Source of the DNA: Lumbricus rubellus | Lineage: Eukaryota; Annelida; Clitellata; Crassiclitellata; Lumbricidae | Direction: 5' to 3' | Assembly (NCBI GenBank): GCA_945859605.1 | Contig: OX243824.1 | Coordinates: forward strand, 313,831 to 377,830 | Length of the DNA: 64,000 nt | Shown here: piece by piece, positions 11,301-22,895 of the stretch | Layout of the letters: each line of letters starts with the position of its first letter | Numbering within the stretch: the first letter of the stretch is position 1 | Notes under the pieces: generated by a model | Told to the model about the DNA's origin: nothing | The model's input: the letters and a program-made list of their open reading frames with translations, nothing else | The model's database searches: none | Position numbers and translations under genes: made by a program

Positions 11301-13738
11301 TAGACATACAGCTGCAGAAGATCGGAAAGATATTTACAGTTCGCTGGGTTGCGTCAAGCTACAGAGCCGTGCTGGCTGTCCACAGAAACTACAATGCTCT
11401 TTACAATCATTTTAAATCTGCCGCTGGCGATGCGCGTAGAGACAATACGCAGCGGCAGCAGTACCGCGGACTTGCAGATGCTTTGGCATCTGAGGCATTC
11501 GTGCTTAACCTGGGATTGATGATAGACGCTTTGCAAGAACTCAATAATATTTCACAAGAGCTGCAGATAGACGATATCACACTTTCACGTGCGTATCAAG
11601 TGATGAATCGCACAATACGTGCACTGGAGAAAATGAAAGAAGAGCATCCACTGCACATTACGGAATCAGTCGATGGTGTTGCTGAACAGAAATATCGCAA
11701 TGTCCAAATAATTTCACACAGGATTGGAAGTCGCAAACAGGTTGCGATTGAGCGCAATCAGTTTCTTCAGAGTCTGGCCGATAACTTGCGTAGTCGCCTT
11801 TATACGGTTATTGCTTCCAACGTTTCTGCTGAGAACACAGCTCAGTCATCCCGGAATAAATCAGAATTTGAAGAACTAATTTCACAGGTAACGACTAAAC
11901 TTACATATAATTAGGCCTATGCCTATAATTATGATAGGTCCTACTGCATTTCATGAACTTTCAGTTACACTGAAATCCTTACTTAATCCATTATGTGATG
12001 AATATTATAGGCCCCTACAATTTTTTGCCTAGTCCAAGCTTCGGAAATGTGTAGCTAGACTAATTTAGGTCTATAGGCGGCCTATAGCTTATTGTCTGTA
12101 GCAAGCTATGTCTTGGATGCTTACACAATGTCTACTATTGCCAGCTCAAGTGATATTGCTAGGAATCAACTAGAGATATCTCCTACATTTTAAGTGGTTG
12201 CTTGTCTTTCTGGATAAGCCTATGACCTATGTGCAAGAAGACTACTGTATAGTCTACTCGGTTGTGCGACGTGAAAGGCCCTGTCATCCATTGTAGATTC
12301 TTTTCATTCATTGTTCAGTATACGATCGAGCTCCGACTAATCTTGGCTTCTGCTTGCCACCCCTTGATTCTTTGGGTTCCTTTTTATGGTCTCTTCAAGA
12401 CCTATCTTTTTTGATCGCGCTTCGATTGGGAGCCCCTCTGAGTAAGGATCTTGAAGGAATGCTATAGGGCCTAATTATATAATTGTTGTCGATTGATTGA
12501 TTATTGATATGGCAATTAGGTCTAGGCCTATGTGTTTCTTTTTACTTCTTAGTTCATTAGAGATAATAAAACCAATATCCATTATTGTGTCATCAGTTGC
12601 AGGTGCTGAACAAACACTCGTGGCCAGCGGACGTGACAACACCCTGGAACGACGGTGAACAGCGACTTGCCAAACTTTGCATGAGACTGCGTGTCGACGT
12701 TGATAAGACCCGTAGAGGCTTCCGAGATTTCATTGATAATGGGGGTTCCAGTATACCTGATGACATGACGGATATCAATTTCGCTGTCAGCACAATCCCT
12801 GTAACATCAGCGGATGCCGAACGTGGCTTCAGTACAATGAACATAATATGTACGCCTCTTCGGAATAGGCTAGGTGTTGACCGTTTATCCAAATTAATTT
12901 TTGTGAAACTTGTTGGGCCGTCCTTGCAGGACTTCAACCCGCTTCCGTATGTGAAGAAATGGTTGGCTGTCGGTCACCGTGGCGCATTTGAAAATCAGTC
13001 CAGGAAATGCGAGGACCGAGAAGAGCCACGTTACTATCACATGCGGAAAATATTTGACTGAATTTAATGGCTTTTGCTATTGTCTATGCAACTACTGACA
13101 ATTTTATTTCATTGTGTTATTTCTTAACTGGAATATTTCGTTTCATAATTTTCGTCTTGCATCTTTGCATAGTGCTAGTGTAGTAGTGTCAGATGTGCAC
13201 AGACTATAAAGTTGAGAGAACTAATCCGTGTCAATAATCGCCTATAGAAGCCAGACACATTGCATAATAACAGTAGTCCATAGCCTACGACTATATTATT
13301 ATTTTCATGCATTGCTTTTGACTCCATGTTTAGCTAAAAATAATAAGCAGTCTGATTATTTCATGGCAGGCCCTAATAATATGGAAGTAGGCCTACCAGT
13401 ATCCTACACAGTAATTTTTATCGGTAACCTAAGTAGCTCAAAGTGCAATGAAGAATCCGGGTGAAACGAGTTGGCTCTAAGGAATTCCGCATAAATAAAT
13501 AGTGGATGAGAAAGAGATTACTTATCACAGAACGTCTAAGAATCCAGTGGTAAAAATAGCAAAATTAGTAAAATGAAGTGGCTAAAACGGGCTCTATTCA
13601 GCAGCAATTGCCCTAAAATCCGTTGTCGGCTGGGGCTTCGCCCCAGACCCCACTGGGGGAGCTCACGACGCTCCCCCAGACCCCCTAGTCGTGAGTGTCC
13701 GGCGTTCCGGTTCCTTTTTCTTTAGGACGGGATCCCTG
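8332..13738 (+). mobile_element. Complete hAT DNA transposon
   Basis: A 5407-bp element with an exact 8-bp target duplication TGGTGGAC on both sides. The ends CAGGGAACAGGTC and CAGGGATCCCGTC (inverted) match at 10 of 13 positions. Subterminal repeats of CCGGAACGCCGTTCCGGTTCC type occur, twice on the left (8362, 8391) and once on the right (13700). The 5' third (8450-10080) is AT-rich with possible upstream exons, and the transposase follows in two exons. A GC-rich block (13620-13690) with two CCCAGACCCC motifs sits near the right end. The perfect duplication and open transposase suggest a recent insertion. It lies at the outer edge of the B-arm duplication. Confidence 0.95.
10088..13061 (+). 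CDS. hAT transposase, KIAA1586-like (two exons)
   Basis: Exon 1 is 10088-11887 and exon 2 is 12603-13061. The 715-bp intron has CAG/GTAACG as donor and TTGCAG as acceptor, both in phase 0, giving about 752 residues. An N-terminal zinc-finger-like region (residues 95-153) has CKIC and HEHANGQQH. The RNase-H-like core shows the expected acids: D258 in IMDEST, D327 in CSDGAS, then WHCLCH at 353-358, and E673 in DAERGFSTMN. The last is followed by the hAT dimerisation signature PLRNRLGVDRLSKLIFVKL. The family cuts and pastes its own element and gave rise to the vertebrate gene KIAA1586. An upstream exon beginning MKRLRDADLLNYFSKRR (9083) is typical of hAT N-termini and may be spliced on, with a possible donor AAG/GTAATA near 9231. 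The true start is therefore uncertain. Confidence 0.88.
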
Positions 13739-14493
13739 TGGTGGACCCTATAATAATGGACCTACGCAATGAATTTGGCCAATCGCAATTGTGTGAGGCT
13801 CTCTCGTTCGTTGTTACATGACGGGGGTAGTTTATAACGAAGAACTGTCTAGTGATTGCTAGCGTTATGCTTGACTGAATGTGAAGGCAGGACTGGTTTG
13901 TGTTGTTGGATATATTCATATATTATTAGCCTGCGCTCAGAGGGCGTTGTCGAGTTTTGGCAATTTTCGTGTCTCACTGTTATTTCGTTTTCGGTCCAAA
14001 ACTCGAATTGTATAAATGTTTAAGTTTACTATAAGTTTAGTAAAGTAGTTTAGCCTTCGTTTCGCTGCTGTTCGTTCTGTTGTGGTCGTTTCCGAAGACC
14101 CTGACCGTTGTATCGGAGACCATATTAGGAGACAGGTTGTACCATTTACCGTTATGTTATTTTACCACCAGTTGTCCACTCCTTTCTTTCTATGATAATA
14201 CAACATCGTGCTATTCGCACTGCTACTAAATACGATGCACGTAGGCCCTATCTATTCATCATTGACCACCACCACCAGAAAGTAATACAAGCGCACAGTT
14301 TACAAATTCGTATGCAGGTTGTCATTAGGTAAACCCAAAGGAACATAATATTATGGTTTCGCAAAACAGTGTTACCTATTTACATCAGGAATTTATTATT
14401 ATACATTGATGGTCACCATTGTATCTTCATATTCATGTGGTAAAATGCCAACAGTTGACTAATTTTTCATTGGGAGCTTAATTATCATTTACT

Positions 14494-14815
14494 TTTAGTT
14501 AAGTGTTAGTTAAGTGTTAGTTAAGTGTTAGTTAGGCCTAAGTTGTGTCATCTATCTTATATATATTAACAAGTTTCTGTCATGATTATTTTTCTATTCA
14601 TGCAATCGTATAAACCGGCTGTCGTGTCCTATATATATATTATGCTTTGCATTTCAGTGATTAGGCTACTGGGTGGCCCAATTAGCGGGATTTCCATCCC
14701 TTCTGGGTCTCCCCTTGATAGCCTACCACTAGATATGTACAATTCTATGTTCACTGCCTTGATTGTTTTTGTATTTATTCGGGAAATAAACTGATTTGAT
14801 TTGATTTGATTTACT
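14494..14815 (+). mobile_element. Retroposon with (GATTT)n tail, present in B arm only
   Basis: Flanked by ATTTACT at 14487-14493 and 14809-14815. The F arm has a single ATTTACT at the matching place (62691-62697, complement), so the empty site is visible. The 5' part has four 11-bp units AGTTAAGTGTT, and the body matches the repeat at 8105-8323. It ends in AATAAACTGATTTGATTTG. It is a SINE or a 5'-truncated LINE, since no coding capacity remains. Confidence 0.85.
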
Positions 14816-15373
14816 GCACATGGCGAAAGCTGTTATTTTTGCCTTTCTGCTTTAAGTACAGCTCCTTTTGTCGCTCGAGATATTCCTTTGACTTATAGGC
14901 AACATCTGCACGCATTGTCGTTAAATGTCGCGAATAATTTTTTTCGCGGGTAACGCAGTTTCATTGACTCGTGATTCATGATTAGACAAAGTTTGCACAC
15001 ACACACACACACATATAACATAAATAGGTCGACCAGCGTTTGTTCCGACTGCATTGAAACCATAATGAAATACATGTATACTCTGGAAAGTGTGAATCAT
15101 AGGCCCACTTGCTGAATTTCTTCTTTTTCTCACATTTGTCTTTGTCGTCAAAATCTTCTGAGTTCTGATCAGATTTTCTCTTTAGAAATTTATCCATGGC
15201 TAAAAAGAACGTTTAAAAATATTAATATTATATTTTAAGAAATATTGCAGCAATTCCTTCTAGCAGCAATGCCGTCTTTGTTGGTAAGCCACAATTAAAT
15301 ATTACACTAACGTGCACTAAAAATTGCACCACAAGGAAATAATGTTACTAGACATCAGTAAGTTATAACCATA

Positions 15374-15454
15374 GATAGCTCAGATGTTTCTATAGCTCAG
15401 ATGTTTTTATAGCTCAGATGTTTTTATAGCTCTGTTGTTTTTATAGCTCAGTTG
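15374..15454 (+). repeat. Tandem 17-bp repeat upstream of copy B
   Basis: About five units of ATAGCTCAGATGTTTTT with small changes, ending roughly 105 bp before the TATA box. An equivalent array lies in the same relative position upstream of F (62040-62116). Confidence 0.8.
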
Positions 15455-15559
15455 TCACGCTTGTGTACGAGGCTAGGCGTAACACAATGTCACTTTCTTC
15501 ACTGTGTTAGACGCAGATTTTTACGCAAAATCTGGTCGTCTTTACATTTTGTTAATTGT

Positions 15560-15567
15560 TATAAATA
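15560..15567 (+). promoter_or_regulatory. Candidate TATA box of copy B
   Basis: TATAAATA within GTTATAAATAATGGCAACAA. The same box and context occur upstream of F (61873-61880, minus). Spacing would put transcription start near 15590 and make the upstream ATG of the next bases untranslated. Confidence 0.5.
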
Positions 15568-15650
15568 ATGGCAACAACGAACCGGATCATAATCGAATTT
15601 GTACCAGTATCTTTCATTTGATAATTATAGGTATGCACTGACAAAATATT

Positions 15651-18600
15651 ATGGAGAAATATGAAGCCGTCACTGAGAAAACGCATTTTGAAAACGGTGA
15701 ACGAACTTCCCTGTCACCCTATTATTTTAAGCCATTTATATATACCGTATCTATAATCGCTTTGGTTTTATTGAATGCTCTAGGTTGTTGCGGAATCGAA
15801 ATGGAAGATATAGTATCGAAGTTTCTTGTCAGCACTTGTCGTATGAGTGCAAAATTCAACATAAATGACGAGTCTAAGTTTCTTGTCACTCCGTTAGTAT
15901 TGAACCAGACCAGAGGAGTGAACAATGCATGTACTGTGTGCGGTAGCCAGGTCGAGTTCTATATTCAGCCTGTTAGCCCTTGTATCGACGACATTGACAT
16001 TCTATGCACCGTTGATAACCACTTAGTATCAGACTCTTGTGGATATGAAATTCCGCTTGGATTTGGCAACCTCTGTGATCAGATTACATATGCTAAACTT
16101 GAATATTGCGAGCAAAATCCCTCATTCGTTCGATTGCCAGACTCAATCCTTGGAACTTATGACTGGAGTTTAGAGGAATATAAATTCTTAAACATGCCTC
16201 TATCGAGATTCAAGCAGCGTCCATCTAACGTAGTAAGAATGATCAAGCATAGCACATTGCTTTTCACCGTAAATGGAAAAGTGACTGAGTTAGATGAAAC
16301 ATTCAAAAGTATGCTTACTGCAAATGGACCAGCACTGAGAGACATCCTGTTTGACAGAACATCAGACGTAGTCCACTCCGTGCGTTGTCCAAAGTGGCCA
16401 CTGGCAGCTAAAGAATGGCCGAATCGAAGAAGGTACAATGGATGGCCAAGTAGTGAAATAATAAGCAAAGTGGTTCGTGAGGGATGCGACGTTGTTCCAA
16501 TCGCACATCGCGATATGCGCGACGAACTGAATCAATGGAGATTGTCGTTTTCACGAGCAGAGGTTATTCTGATTCAGAGCTGGACTCCAACTCAACAACT
16601 CGTCTACCATTTGCTTAGGTTCTTTTCTAAGAGAGAAATTATCCGAAAGAACTGTCCAAAAACGGAGGAGGTTGTGTGCACTTACCATCTGAAGACGCTG
16701 ATGATGTGGTCTTGCGAAAAGGAATCAACAGAATGGTGGATGGCGTCCAGTGTTGTGTCAATTTGCTGCAAGTTACTTGGAAGACTGTGCGAATGTTTGA
16801 AGCACAAACACTGTCCAAACTACTTTATCCCAGCAGCAAATCTGTTGGGTCATAAATTGAATAATGAAATTCTACACCAGACCATCAAAATTGTTGATGA
16901 TTTTCACGATGCAGACAAAATAGGTGGATGGTTTGTGGCTCATTATATTCTACCAGTTTACCAGAAATTATGTAATGAAGACGAGACTCTTCCGAAAAAT
17001 GTGACGCTTGAGAGATGCAGGGAAGCCGTTTGTGACTATCATGAGAAACGCCAACTAAATGATTTAAATATGACAATATTCAAGTGTGCATCAAAATGCA
17101 TTGTGGATCTGGAGTTTTCTTACAACCTGCATCGGGCGGGCAGACATAAGCTTACATTCACCGGTGTGGAGCAAAATGCGTTGTGGCTTTGGAGATTTTT
17201 TATAGCTTGCAACGGGCGGGCAAACATACATTCACAGTAGGACACATAGAAGAGCCATTGAAATGGTGTGTAGATACGACTGCTATTTCCAAGATCTACA
17301 ATACTCTCGCAGATTACATGAAAGCATTGATATTATTCCACATGTCACAGTTCATACTCTCTTCCAAATTGCAGTGCAATGTTGAATTCCTGTATGATAT
17401 CTGGATTCATATAATAAAACAATCTCATATTGTTGAAATTTCTAATTCTGCGATGTCACTTCGTATTTTAGACAGAAGCATGTTCTATTTCAATCGCGCT
17501 GAACAAATTTTGAAACATTTAGCCTTCAATTATTCAAAGAACGAGAGTTGCTTTGTCAGAATGGTTTCCATGTTAAACCTTCAATCGTCACTCAGTTCCC
17601 ACGACCCATCTTCAAGCAAGACTGAGACTACAGCTCGACTCTACCTGGCTGCACTGTTTTCTTTCATTGGCTACCGTCAATGTGCGGTGCATTTGTGCTT
17701 TCAAGTTTCAACGAGTCCTAAAGAGAACGACCAATGTCGTGAAGTTCGCAAATTAAAAGTTAACAGTTTGCTATTTATGGATGATGTGGCAACAATCGCA
17801 GGTTTTCTTCTACTACGTAGAAACATTCTTCGAATTCCAACCAAAGGCATTTTATTGATAAGTGCTGATCTGTTTGTGCGCTACCTGCTTATTCAATGCA
17901 GCCAGGAAAGACTGGGCATAAAAGATACGCTTAGAGAGTCTTCAATATTTGAAGCAGACTGTTGCCTTGCTGCTATGATGCGATACTATAGGTCTAGGAA
18001 GATCCCAAAAATCATCATCTGCTCTTGGTGCACAGAAGAATCAGCAGCAGATATCGTCCTACTTGGAAGCAGTGATATATCAGAAGCACTGATAAGAATT
18101 TCTACTGATTACATGACACGTTTTTATGCTTCACTTTCAGCAGAGTTCGGTACGAATTTCAACTTAGCGCCATGCTACGAAGCTCTAAGTCTTTATCTCT
18201 GTCGCAGATATGAAGATGTAATACATCTGTGTGAAAAGTTGCTGGAAGATCGTGACTCAGACTTAGAAGAGTTTCAGTTTTTTAATGTAAATATCAACTT
18301 GTGCTTTATTGCTTATTTTGATGAAGATATTCAGGCTTTGGTCGGATTTCAACTGCTCGTTTTGCGTTTGACACTGGTGCAGCACGTTGTCTTTGGGAAT
18401 AATATGCTCGACGAAAATAGCAAATGGATGAAAGATTTTCAATTGAAAGATCGCGGCACACAATTCTTTTATTATAGAACACACTATGATGCATTCAAGC
18501 CTATATTAAGAAGACAATTTCTGGGAAATTATTTAAAATTGCGATGTTTGTTAGACCTCGGATTTCCATTGTTTGAGGTGAAAGCAGCTTTTCGATGTTT

Positions 18601-18676
18601 GGAAAGTCGTTTCCTATTTGAACACACGTTGTTGCATTTCATGCGCACGAAAATTTCCAGATGTTATCAGAAATGA
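15651..18676 (+). pseudogene. cGAS-like/Mab-21 family copy B, frameshifted mosaic
   Basis: The 5' half is open from 15651 (likely family start ATG 15801, MEDIVSKFL) to a stop at 17240. The 3' half is open in another frame from 17183 to 18676. The cause is an 80-bp tandem duplication: 17085-17164 and 17165-17244 are diverged copies of the same codons, and 80 is not a multiple of three. The catalytic signature is complete (GSQVEFYIQP, DDIDIL, third acid in SDVVHS), as are WRLSFSRAE and CTYHLKTLMMWSCE. The 5' part is F-like (CASKCIVDLEFSYNLHRAG). The 3' part is D-like (EISNSAMSLR). A truncated catalytic protein of about 479 residues from ATG 15801 is conceivable. No canonical GT-AG intron removes exactly 80 nt, so full-length expression is unlikely. 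Confidence 0.88.
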
Positions 18677-19101
18677 TTGTTTTCATATCTTGCACTTAAC
18701 CTTTAGGAGTATAGTGAATGAATTGTCAGACAATTTAACTGTGGTTTTGTCATTCAACTGTTGGTGTGTATATTTTGTCACTCGTAGAAACTTGGTTTAA
18801 CTTATAAGCCAAAACATGCTTGATGTTAACCCTCAGCCGAACAAGCGAAAATCAAACTTAATTTGAACAAAGGGGTTCTGGTCACATGGGTAGAGCAAAA
18901 TAGTGCTTTTTATATGCCAATTTTGAAAGATGATATCAGAATAACTAAAAGCAACAATATATTTCAGGCTGTCTATGCAACATAAATCATTTTTTATAAT
19001 AAATGTTAAACTAAATGTTTAGTTACATTAATTGTGTCGGTTTGTCATACATGTTTCATCGACTCAATAATTGTGCATCTATAAAATTTGGAATTCAAAT
19101 G

Positions 19102-19107
19102 AATAAA
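19102..19107 (+). promoter_or_regulatory. Polyadenylation signal, copy B
   Basis: AATAAA in the conserved context AATGAATAAATCATAATTC, 426 bp after the B stop. Confidence 0.6.
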
Positions 19108-19182
19108 TCATAATTCTTGTATAAATTCGTACCAATTGTTGTTATGTTAAAAGTCTGCCTACAGCATCTACCCTCAACACCT

Positions 19183-20958
19183 AAAGTGGTGTGCAAAAGT
19201 CTGGAACCACCTAGAAATATCGCATTTTTTCGACTTTCCAGTCTCTTAGTCGCATATTTTCATATGCCCAATAAAAACTTGTGTGTGCAACATCATGGGG
19301 GATACATTTGGCTATTAGAATCAACTTTTTAGTCTAGGTTGAACAAAATTTTACCACTTTGTACGTGGAATTTGCCATGGTAATGGGTTTTTATGTGTAA
19401 ATCTCGTAATTTGCGCTCCCATGGCCATTGGTGTAAAATATATTAGTATGGTTAAAACACGTCATGTGCGATATGATTTCGTTCACAATCATTCATTCTT
19501 TCATCCATTCATTTCAAAAATTTATATAGCGCCATTCAAAAAGGCTACTCAGAGGTGCTCCCAGACCAGCGACGGCTAAAAAGACAGGTCTTGAGCAACT
19601 GGTAGAAAACAGGCAAATTATTCCGTGGTAGTAAGCGTAGTAACTAATCATTTAGTTGGCATTGAAAAGACTGTTTTGTGAACAGTTATACCTCAGGATT
19701 TGGTGAACCACCCCTTATTCTTGATCATCTGCCTGTACCGTGTCTGCATTGAGTAGGCCTACACCATCTTAACGAGGTGGTCAATGGTCATGGGTAACGA
19801 CACGGTGCCAGATGGCGTTGAACGAGTCTCACAGCTTGTAATTACTGGTGTGGTGTCTCTTTGATATCTTTAAGGCTATTTTTGCGTCAGAAAGTCTATT
19901 GTGTGCCTGAGATTCTCAGTCGGATTCAACTGGTCCAGCGCCATATAGGCTACCTATCACCAACTGCATGGGTGCCTGAACAACATCAGGACTCTGGACT
20001 GGTCTGTCCAGTCACTGGATAGGAATCCGATTCAGACTTTCTGGTAGCATCTAAATCGTTGGACTGACAATTAACGCGTCCGGTCAACCCTATGCGAGAT
20101 GTGTGCACTTTTGTCAGCCCTATAATGACACAATTCATCAATGTTCACCATGTTGTTTTCCGCGGAAATGGTCGCTTCACATTATGAAACAAAAAAGTAT
20201 TTCAAAAACTAATCGATCAACATTTTGCGATTAATTTATCAATTAAACGTTGAAATCTGCAGACTTAGTTTTTTGTTGTTTAGTGGTAGTAGCCGTTTAT
20301 TGACGAAGCATCAACCAAAAAACAAAATAACAGCAATGAGTACAAACTCAATGACTTTCGAGTGATCGGTGCATAAGTCAAAGGATACACATGCAACAAA
20401 GCAAACCGAAACGAAATGACAAACAGATTCTTGTCGACCTCAAGATCTCAACCAATGTTAAAACTGTACGAAAAGCAAGATTGCGTTATATATAGTACCG
20501 GAAAAATCGAAATCAAGGTTTTTAATTAGACTTCGTTAAATAATTCATTCATTCATTCATTCACTTAGTCAGTCACTCAGTCAGACTGAGTCAGTCTTTA
20601 TAGGATCGCTCTCCTCCCTTCGGACAGACACTGCCAATGTACATGTACGTGCAGTGACGGAGTTACAAAATATATTTTATTACTATTACTTGTTGCCTTA
20701 TAGCATCCGAACAACACCATCACAGTTGATTCATCGATTAATTAATTGATTGATTGATTGGTTCATGGATTGATTGATTCCGAAAATTTATATTGCACTT
20801 CTTAAACATTTAAACATTTTCTAAAGCTCTTAAATCGCATCTGTTTAGTTCTGTTGGCTGGCTACGTTGAGCGCCTTCGTGAGATTCTTGTTAGGGTGCT
20901 ATATAAATGTTCATATACATACATACTTCTTCAAGAGTTCTTCAAAAGTTGTCTAGAC
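19183..20958. other. Intergenic with degraded repeats
   Basis: Family homology stops at 19182. The next bases, GTGGTGTGCAAAAGTCTGG (from 19188), resemble a Tc1/mariner terminal repeat, but no partner end was found. At 19490-19620 a dispersed repeat runs from a CATT tract through TTTATATAGCGCC to ACTCAGAGGTGCTCCCAGAC. It recurs at 46060-46200 and in the gene flanks. A CATT microsatellite (20543-20565), a GATT microsatellite (20735-20780) and a SINE-like 3' end (GTGCTATATAAATG, near 20900) follow. Confidence 0.5.
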
Positions 20959-22303
20959 CAGTGGTTCCCAAACTTCAGTAGGCCGCGGACCGGCAATAAT
21001 TTTTGGTGAAGCTCGCGGACCGCTAACTTAGGCCTTAATGGCGTTGATCAACATAAATAATTATATAAGCTCGAAACTGACTGACTGCAGTCATCGATGT
21101 AGTAAATTAAGAATAAATTTAAATTGTTTGAATTCGCTATCTGGCAAGTTATAATAAGGCGAGTTTATTTATTTAAGCTCTTTAAACATTAACCCTCGGG
21201 CTACCAGGGGGGGGGTTGTAACCACCCCCCTTTAGGTTTTTCCCAAATAAAACTTTTTGCGTTTGGAATAAAATTTTGACGTTTTAGGTAGCTGTAGAGG
21301 ATTCATTTGCGCACATTTTGAGCTAAAATGTGTGATGATATACCATACCATTCAAAAGTTATACCCGATATACCCGAGGCACCAGGGGGGTGGATACCAC
21401 CCCCTCATAGATTATCGGCTATATCTTATCCGTCCTTTGACATTAAGAGACACAAATTACACCATTCTGTAGAGAGAATGTGGGGCTACATTTTGGTGGT
21501 CATGGAGTTGTCTTTTGACAACCGGAAGTGCTCAAAATAAATTAAAATATATAAAAAGGTGTTTTATTTTCATAAAATTTTCATGTTTTTCTTATTAAAA
21601 ATTATTCATAATTAATTTTTCAAGAGAAATAAATTATGCCATTCTATAGAGGGCATTTAGGGCTATTTTTTTATACTAATTAATTTGATATTTGATGACC
21701 GGAAGTGCTCAAAATAAATTTAAATGTGTGAAAATGTTGGGTTTTTTTTACAACGCAAACCGATAAGTCTGCGTAAACGTTTTTCAGCAGCTAATACATG
21801 TTTTTTTTCTTTTTATTGTAATTAAAACTATCTTATTACTTGTTTTTATAGTTGGATATTGGACTTTATTATATGTAAACTAATTTTAAATAAATAAATT
21901 ATGTTAAAAACACAGAATCTAATATTTTTCTTATGCGAAAGTATACATTTTGTGGAATCGACGGGTGCCTACGGTAAAAATTCATAACTTCGGGGTGCTT
22001 TCATATATTTTAAACCTAAATATACCATTTTGTGCAGAAATGAATGCTGAATCCATAGGTGTATTACAAGTTATGATATCTCAAACCAAACCCAAAATCC
22101 AGGGGTGGTGGTAACCACCCCCCCCCTTGGTAGTCAGTGTTACAAAAAAAGCTTGGTAGCCCGAGGGTTAAGACAGAAATTTGAACAAATTGTGGACAAC
22201 AATTCGAATAATTTCACAATTTCAAACAAATAAATTAATAATTACAGTTTATTTTTTTTTATTTTTAACTCTTCTCCGCGGACCACCACTTTGGGAACCA
22301 CTG
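20959..22303. mobile_element. hAT MITE, CAGTGGTTCCCAAAC ends, with nested insertion
   Basis: The left end CAGTGGTTCCCAAACTT and the right end (complement of TTTGGGAACCACTG) are typical hAT termini, with GGCCGCGGACC inside. The 8-bp flanks GTCTAGAC and GTCTAAAT differ by two transitions, and the left one fits the common hAT target NTCTAGAN. Only about 366 bp belongs to this element. The rest is the TTAA MITE at 21193-22167. Confidence 0.85.
21189..22171. mobile_element. piggyBac-like MITE, TTAA, copy 2 (inverted)
   Basis: TTAA at 21189-21192 and 22168-22171. Both ends read CCCTCGGGCTACCA inward. It is the same element as 4010-4998 in opposite orientation, of almost equal length (975 versus 981 bp) and with the same C-run palindromes. 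It sits inside the hAT MITE, so it is the younger of the two. Confidence 0.9.
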
Positions 22304-22369
22304 GTCTAAATGGTGCCTTATAATCTTATTAGCATTCAGTTTTGTTTCGTCTTAACGTAGTTCATCTAC

Positions 22370-22895
22370 ATGAGCGTAGACTTAGGGGGACAGAGGTTCC
22401 CCTCAATGTTTTTGGTGGGGGACCGTCCACAGAGGCGGATCCAGAAAAGATCCGGCTGTGCCACCTATTTAAAAATTGCATGGACGTGGCCCCCGCTCGG
22501 TTTTAAATTAGCAAATAGGTATGTGGATGCCATAGATATTGCCCCCCCCCCCTCCATTGAAAAATTGCATGGGACGTGGCCCCTCATTCGGTTCTCGGCC
22601 GGACGACTAAAAAAGGTCATCAACTTTCTCTGGGGATGGAAACGGTGCTTTTCACTCAGCCAAACGACGAATGACTAAAAAAGATCATCAGCTTTTGTGG
22701 CGACCAATGTCGAAATTTTTCCCTGCCTGTCCGAAGACCAAAAATTTATAACACCCCCCGCCCCTCCCCTCTTCGAACAGCTCTGTATCCGCCACTGAAC
22801 GTCCATACATTTGTGCCCTCTCCTTACTTAAGTGTTAGGACATGCATGTGGTTACTAATACTGGTAACTTTATACGAAGAGATTTCCAACCTAAT
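22370..22895. mobile_element. hAT MITE with CAGAGGCGGATCC end inside a G-rich repeat
   Basis: The hAT MITE itself spans 22430-22797. Its left end is CAGAGGCGGATCC and its right end is the complement of TATCCGCCACTG. The flanking 8-mers ACCGTCCA and AACGTCCA match at 7 of 8. It has split an older repeat whose edge (CTTAGGGGGACAGAGG, GGGGGACCGTCC) matches the element at 46995-47322. It also contains copies of the AAAAAGGTCATCAACTTT core. Confidence 0.75.

Larger units (their letters stand above)
13747..15650 (+). repeat. 5' flank of copy B, homologous to 5' flank of F
   Basis: From about 13755 the sequence aligns, inverted, with 63475 down to 61892. It includes the landmark TGTATCGGAGAC (14110) facing its counterpart near 63080. 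The main difference is a retroposon at 14494-14815 present only here. It is the outer part of an inverted segmental duplication that also contains the gene. Confidence 0.85.
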
